Shown: one piece after another, positions 60,044-64,000 of the stretch
How positions within the stretch are numbered: the stretch's first letter is position 1
Layout of the letters: each line of letters opens with the position of its first letter
Assembly: GCA_020160935.1 (NCBI GenBank)
Contig: JAIUPL010000017.1
Coordinates: 62,001 to 126,000 of the forward strand
Source of the DNA: Bacteroidota bacterium
GTDB lineage: Bacteria; Bacteroidota; Bacteroidia; Chitinophagales; Saprospiraceae
Reading direction: 5' to 3'
Length of the DNA stretch: 64,000 nucleotides
The notes under the pieces: generated by a model
Seen by the model: only the letters and a program-made list of their open reading frames with translations
The model's database searches: none
Told to the model about the DNA's origin: nothing
Translations under genes and position numbers: made by a program

Positions 60044-61347
60044 TCCTGTTTTGAAACCAGCACTTTTCCGGCAAATACCTGTTCGTTCGTGAAAATCCGG
60101 GCGGCCACGATTTTTCCATCGCCTTGAAGCGCCACGCCATTGAATTCGTGGTTGCTATCCTGAAAAATTTCGAGTGTTGCCAGCCCGTCTGTTCCGAAGG
60201 ACGTGTCTGCTGAACCGTCGCTCAGGTAGCGCCATACAGCAAATTTTTTGGGAAACAGGAAGTCGCCCGTACCGCCCACAGCCACGATCTTTCCGTCGGG
60301 TTGTATCACCAGATCGTTACATACGTCATAGGGCGTATTGTCGTACAGCACGAAGCCGTTTTCACCAAAATTGGTATCCAGTTCGCCATTGGGTGTGTAT
60401 CGCAAGATAGCCAGGTCGAACGACAGGGTAACAGGCTGCGTCGTAAAACCACCCACCACGATGCTGCCATCCGTGTCGATGTCAATCCCGAACGCATCGT
60501 CAATACCGCCGTAAATTGCAGTAGTTACCTTGCCTTCCGTGCCAAAACCCGCATCGGGTGTGCCCTGTTCGTCCACTTTTACCACCAGAATATCAAAATC
60601 GGTAGCGCCGGTAAATGTGTTCATATAGTGCCCCGAGGCCACGATTTTCCCATCGGGCAGCACGCGGCAGGAATTCATTTCGTTGTCGATGGCGACAGCA
60701 GGGAAGCGCGTCACTCCGTCGGTTCCAAAACTGGTATCCACTTCTCCATCGGCAGTAAAACGCATGATAGCAGGCGTATTGAAAATATCGAACCCGGAGA
60801 TGTCTGACACCGTGCCGCTCACAACAATTTTTCCATCTGCCTGCACGTCCATTCCTTGCAGGAAATCATCGAAATTGGTAAAGGAGTGAATGACTGTGCC
60901 GCCATTTCCAAAGTCGGTATCCAGGGTGCCGTTAGCCTTCAGGCGCAGCAATAAAACGTCGGCATAGCCGGTATTCAGGCTAATGGAAATGCCGCCGATG
61001 AGCAGTTCTCCTGTTGGCATTTCATGTATTTCATATCCATAACTTTCAGCAGGAGATGTGTAGGTAAAAACACCACCTGTACCAAAGGATGCATCGGGCG
61101 TACCATCGGGGTTGAGTCGCACTACAATCAATTCGCCCTGAAAAGCGCTGCTTAGCGCCACGCCGGTGACCACAATCTTGTTGTCAGACTGTATCAAGAC
61201 GGCATTCAGGTTGTCGTTGAAACCAAAATCCTTGACCCAATAGCCGGCGCTATTAAACGAAAGATCAGGTGCGCCTTCACCCTGGGCATGTAACAGTTTG
61301 GAAGAAAATCCGATCAAGTGCAGTGCAAAGAGAAAAATGCGGGTCAT
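60040..61347 (-). CDS. Exported delta-60 repeat beta-propeller-like protein
   Basis: A 435-aa protein with a signal peptide (near LHA|QGE) and about seven delta-60 repeats of 50-55 residues, each with a GxxDxSFGxxG turn and a VQxDGKIVxxG strand (for example GTPDASFGTGG, VQADGKIVVSG). Such proteins form surface propellers in Bacteroidota and Myxococcota; the function is unknown. No T9SS tail is seen. Its own -7 element lies at 61381-61388. Confidence 0.88.
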   Translation of the reverse strand: MTRIFLFALHLIGFSSKLLHAQGEGAPDLSFNSAGYWVKDFGFNDNLNAVLIQSDNKIVVTGVALSSAFQGELIVVRLNPDGTPDASFGTGGVFTYTSPAESYGYEIHEMPTGELLIGGISISLNTGYADVLLLRLKANGTLDTDFGNGGTVIHSFTNFDDFLQGMDVQADGKIVVSGTVSDISGFDIFNTPAIMRFTADGEVDTSFGTDGVTRFPAVAIDNEMNSCRVLPDGKIVASGHYMNTFTGATDFDILVVKVDEQGTPDAGFGTEGKVTTAIYGGIDDAFGIDIDTDGSIVVGGFTTQPVTLSFDLAILRYTPNGELDTNFGENGFVLYDNTPYDVCNDLVIQPDGKIVAVGGTGDFLFPKKFAVWRYLSDGSADTSFGTDGLATLEIFQDSNHEFNGVALQGDGKIVAARIFTNEQVFAGKVLVSKQD

Positions 61348-61380
61348 AGTAGTGTTTTAGTAACAGGATAATTTCAAGGC

Positions 61381-61388
61381 CAAAAGTA
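61381..61388 (-). promoter_or_regulatory. -7 element (TACTTTTG) upstream of the delta-60 gene
   Basis: Perfect TAnnTTTG on the minus strand, 34 nt before the ATG at 61347. Confidence 0.6.
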
Positions 61389-61437
61389 AGAAAACACTTC
61401 GTTGGAAGAAATTGGCTTTATAGTCGGCAAAACTTTG

Positions 61438-63264
61438 TTATCCTCTACCATAAATCAGTATCCCGTATGCAGGCAAATTAACTTCGGCCACAATACCTTG
61501 CTCTGTCGCTACTGCCATGGCGTGGGTGGCAGTACTTTCATCGTTGTAGTTGGAGTATCCCTCCCAGCCGCTGTTGAACAACAAATTCCAGTCGCCTTCC
61601 GAGGGAAAATTCAATGAATACGCTTCATAATCTACATTTTTGTAATTCATGATTACCACAAGCGAGTCGGAATCCGTGCCGCCAGCAGCATCGTAGCGGT
61701 GAAAAGCGATGACCTTGTCGTCATTATCGAGAAACAGGGTTTCAGAAGACTGACAGCGCAAACCTGAACTTTTGTTGTGGAAATTGCGGCGCAAGCGAAC
61801 CAAATCGCGCACACTCAGCGCAAATTTGTGGTTGTCTTTTGCTTTGTGCCAGTCGAGCGGATCGGTATCCTGAAACCAGCGGTCTTCCAGAATGGCCTGC
61901 CCCTGAAACAGCATTGGAATACCCGGGGCTGTCAGCACGGTCGCTAATCCCAGCAAAGCACGTTTTTCTGCATAGTAGTTGTTGCCATCCTGGCCTGGTG
62001 CAATATCTTCTACGATGCGCGCCTTGCCATTGGCTACCTCATCGTGTGATTCCGTATATACAATTCTGTTGAAAGCATTATTGCCATAGCGGAAATGAAA
62101 TGCTTGTTCAAGTGCAAGCATATCCCGTTGTTCGTCTGCTGCTGCTTTCAGAATACCCTGCATCGGGTGTACGAATTGCGCGTCCCATTGTGCGGAATAG
62201 CCGAAGCCGCCTTCCTCCACACTTTCAGTAATTTGCGACATAGAATGCATGTCTTCTGCAATGGTAATCTTGTGCGGGAAATGATGGTGTATCGCTTCGT
62301 TGATTTCACGGATAAGCGTATAACCCGCTTCCAGGTTGTTATCTGGATTGCCATCGGCATGTACATTTCGGATATATGGCACCATGTCCATGCGCAAGCC
62401 GTCGCAACGATATTCTGAAAGCCACATCAATGCATTTTCCATCAAGTAGCGACGCACTTCGGGGCGGCCATAATCGGGGCGGGTGTCACCCCAGGGCGTT
62501 TCGGAGCGCCAGTCGTTGTAAAAGTAAATGCCGCCTTTGTCATTTTCACTCCAGCCGTCAAATTGCCAAAGGTCCAGATCGGAGGGACCAAAGTGATTGT
62601 ACACCACATCCAGAATCACGGATATGCCGCGTGCATGGCAGGCTTTTACAAAGGTTTTAAAAGCATCAGGGCCTCCATAAGCCGTTTCGATGGCAAATGG
62701 GTTGGCAGGATTGTAACCCCATGACAAATCACCTGCAAACTCAAAAGGTGGCATTATTTCAACCGCATTGATACCCAGCCATTCCAACCAGTCGAGTCGC
62801 TCAATGGCCGTCAGGAAAGTACCCGGGGTATTTTCGTCCTTCCTGTTAAAGGTTCCAATGTGCATTTCATAGATAATCAACTCGTTATGAGGGGACATTA
62901 CAAAAGTATCATCTTCGCCCCAGTCGAAAGAGTGCGGGTCATATACCAAACTGTTTCCAACAGAATTGGTTACGGCGCGTGCATAAGGGTCGTTGCGATG
63001 CAGGTGTTGTTCGCCGTTTACAATCACGTATTTATATTCGTCTCCGGCCTTGGCTTCTTCTACATGAATAGCCCAATAGCCGCCTTCCTCGGGCAGCATG
63101 GAAGTTTCATAAGGTTTCCATTTGTTGAAATCGCCTGTCAGAAATACACTTTGTGCATTTGGAGCCCATACGCGAAAGGTTACGCCTTGCGGGGTCACGG
63201 TAGCGCCCATTGCGTGGGGCTGGACATGGGCAGTGTCCAACGCTTTCCGGTTTTTCTTTTTCAT
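61438..63264 (-). CDS. GH13 alpha-glucan branching-enzyme-like protein
   Basis: A 608-aa cytoplasmic protein with an N-terminal CBM48 domain (about 18-105; GVTFRVWAPNAQSVFLTGDF) and a GH13 catalytic barrel. Catalytic residues: D293 (GLRMD) as nucleophile, E337 (TIAED) as acid/base and D408 (ESHDE). The barrel start EMHIGTF and the domain order are like GlgB or maltooligosyl-trehalose hydrolase relatives; the 608-aa size fits a GH13_9/10-type enzyme. It acts on alpha-1,4-glucans, probably in glycogen branching. No other glg gene is near, so the exact reaction is not fixed. Confidence 0.88.
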   Translation of the reverse strand: MKKKNRKALDTAHVQPHAMGATVTPQGVTFRVWAPNAQSVFLTGDFNKWKPYETSMLPEEGGYWAIHVEEAKAGDEYKYVIVNGEQHLHRNDPYARAVTNSVGNSLVYDPHSFDWGEDDTFVMSPHNELIIYEMHIGTFNRKDENTPGTFLTAIERLDWLEWLGINAVEIMPPFEFAGDLSWGYNPANPFAIETAYGGPDAFKTFVKACHARGISVILDVVYNHFGPSDLDLWQFDGWSENDKGGIYFYNDWRSETPWGDTRPDYGRPEVRRYLMENALMWLSEYRCDGLRMDMVPYIRNVHADGNPDNNLEAGYTLIREINEAIHHHFPHKITIAEDMHSMSQITESVEEGGFGYSAQWDAQFVHPMQGILKAAADEQRDMLALEQAFHFRYGNNAFNRIVYTESHDEVANGKARIVEDIAPGQDGNNYYAEKRALLGLATVLTAPGIPMLFQGQAILEDRWFQDTDPLDWHKAKDNHKFALSVRDLVRLRRNFHNKSSGLRCQSSETLFLDNDDKVIAFHRYDAAGGTDSDSLVVIMNYKNVDYEAYSLNFPSEGDWNLLFNSGWEGYSNYNDESTATHAMAVATEQGIVAEVNLPAYGILIYGRG

Positions 63265-63420
63265 ACATTTTCAGGTCAAAAACATGGTTAATGCCGACCA
63301 CTGAAAATACTTGTGCCGGGCGCTGGAAGTGCCTGTTTGCACAAATTGGGGAAGATTTTGGACATGTAGCCATTCCAAAAACGAAACATTGTGGGCTATA
63401 AATGAAGCCTTTTTTAACGC

Positions 63421-64000
63421 TTACTGGTACATTTTCATGTTTTTGATGGCATTTTGATTGCCCTGCTCTGCTGCCTTTTGAAACCAGTATTTGGCGCGGA
63501 TGTAATCCATTTTCACGCCCAGGCCGTTGTGGTAGAGCACGCCCAGGTTGTTTTGAGAAAATGCATCACCCTGTTCGGCTGCTTTTTCATACCAGTACAG
63601 CGCTTTTTTATAGTCTTTCTTTACGCCATGTCCGGTGTCGTACATAAAACCCAGGTTGCTTTGCGCTTCCATATAGTCCAGCGCAGCGGCCTTTTCGTAC
63701 CAGTACAATGCTTTGTGAAAGTCTTTGGTTATGCCCTGCCCGCTTTCGTACAATACACCCAGTTTGCACTGGGAAAAAGCATCATCCTGCGCAGCGGCTT
63801 TTTCGTACCAGTACAGCGCTTTGGAGTAGTCTTTTAGATAGTAATTGTACAGGGAACCGAGTTTTCCTTGCCAAAATGCGTCACCGCTTTCTGCCGCGGC
63901 TTTCACAGCGTCGAATGCCTTTTTGGCGTGCTCAGCGGCCTTGAGGTCGTCTTTGGATGACGACAGATGGCTGTAATAACTCCACAAGCCGTAGTGGCAT
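63421..64000 (-). CDS. Sel1-repeat protein (5' part outside window)
   Basis: The frame is open to the right edge of the window, so the start codon and any signal peptide are missing. At least 190 residues are visible, with five Sel1-like repeats of 36 residues (ALYWYEKAAEQGDAFSQNNLGVLY and variants). These form helical solenoids that bind other proteins. The neighbouring branching-enzyme gene is separate (156 bp gap with no evident feature). Confidence 0.85.
   Translation of the reverse strand, partial: CHYGLWSYYSHLSSSKDDLKAAEHAKKAFDAVKAAAESGDAFWQGKLGSLYNYYLKDYSKALYWYEKAAAQDDAFSQCKLGVLYESGQGITKDFHKALYWYEKAAALDYMEAQSNLGFMYDTGHGVKKDYKKALYWYEKAAEQGDAFSQNNLGVLYHNGLGVKMDYIRAKYWFQKAAEQGNQNAIKNMKMYQ

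Overview
The window reads as a chromosome segment of a free-living member of the Bacteroidota, probably of the Saprospiria/Chitinophagia side. Three things point there. Many genes are preceded by TAnnTTTG, the -7 element of the Bacteroidota primary sigma factor, with few Shine-Dalgarno sequences. Two secreted proteins end in type IX secretion (T9SS)-like sorting domains. The gene families (DUF4249-like lipoproteins, GTP-type PEPCK, CHAT-TPR proteins with ECF sigma factors, DUF2306, DUF1572) are common in that phylum. No rRNA, tRNA, insertion sequence, prophage or CRISPR array was found. The exact lineage is an inference.

Layout. 1-7.9 kb: start of ccmE, an NrtB/SsuC-type ABC permease and ATPase pair, a membrane-anchored receiver/AraC regulator, an atypical SDR, an aldo/keto reductase, mltG and panB. 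8.2-16.4 kb: surface lipoproteins, a Spy-like protein, an RlmK-like rRNA methyltransferase divergent from ccmF, and another methyltransferase. 16.6-19.3 kb: a LOG protein, then an AT-richer accessory patch with a vapBC module whose antitoxin has an in-frame stop, orphan proteins and an XRE regulator. 19.3-28.6 kb: a secreted thioredoxin-like protein, aroC, a tocopherol-cyclase-like protein, bestrophin, a YfcC/DcuC carrier, a T9SS cargo protein, DUF421 and a lipoprotein carbonic anhydrase. 28.6-32.8 kb: an ECF sigma / membrane anti-sigma-like / TPR-CHAT operon. 32.8-34.8 kb: an MbnH-like diheme enzyme with an MbnP-like T9SS cargo. 34.9-44.7 kb: a candidate 186-nt structured RNA, small proteins, a frameshifted DUF1572 gene, an M15 peptidase, an acyltransferase and pckG. 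45.0-58.3 kb: a one-strand cluster of CHAT-TPR, TPR membrane protein, ECF sigma factor, secreted DinB, FecR-like, CHASE2, M48-like and WD40-caspase proteins. 58.4-64 kb: secreted VOC and PHP proteins, a delta-60 repeat protein, a GH13 branching-enzyme-like protein and a Sel1 repeat protein cut by the window edge.

The most unusual signal lies between the genes. About a dozen intergenic regions hold long palindromes, with arms of about 20 to over 100 bp built from short word-like tandem units. Most sit directly against stop codons and some contain the stop codons of both convergent genes. The units recur in different combinations: TAGAGTAC near the apex of three elements, TTCGGCTTCGCCTCA arms with a TGGCCTnnCGGCCA apex in three others, and GTGTTTT arms in a pair that also shares a 48-nt core in inverted orientation around one gene. 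They look like a modular, actively reshuffled family of 3'-end palindromes, which I do not recognise as a described element class.

A second theme is regulated proteolysis or conflict signalling. Two CHAT proteases and one caspase-like protease, all with predicted signal peptides and intact His/Cys dyads, are encoded next to ECF sigma factors and single-pass membrane partners. Several genes show decay or remodelling: vapB (nonsense), DUF1572 (1-nt frameshift) and a DUF2306-like gene joined to an unrelated tail.
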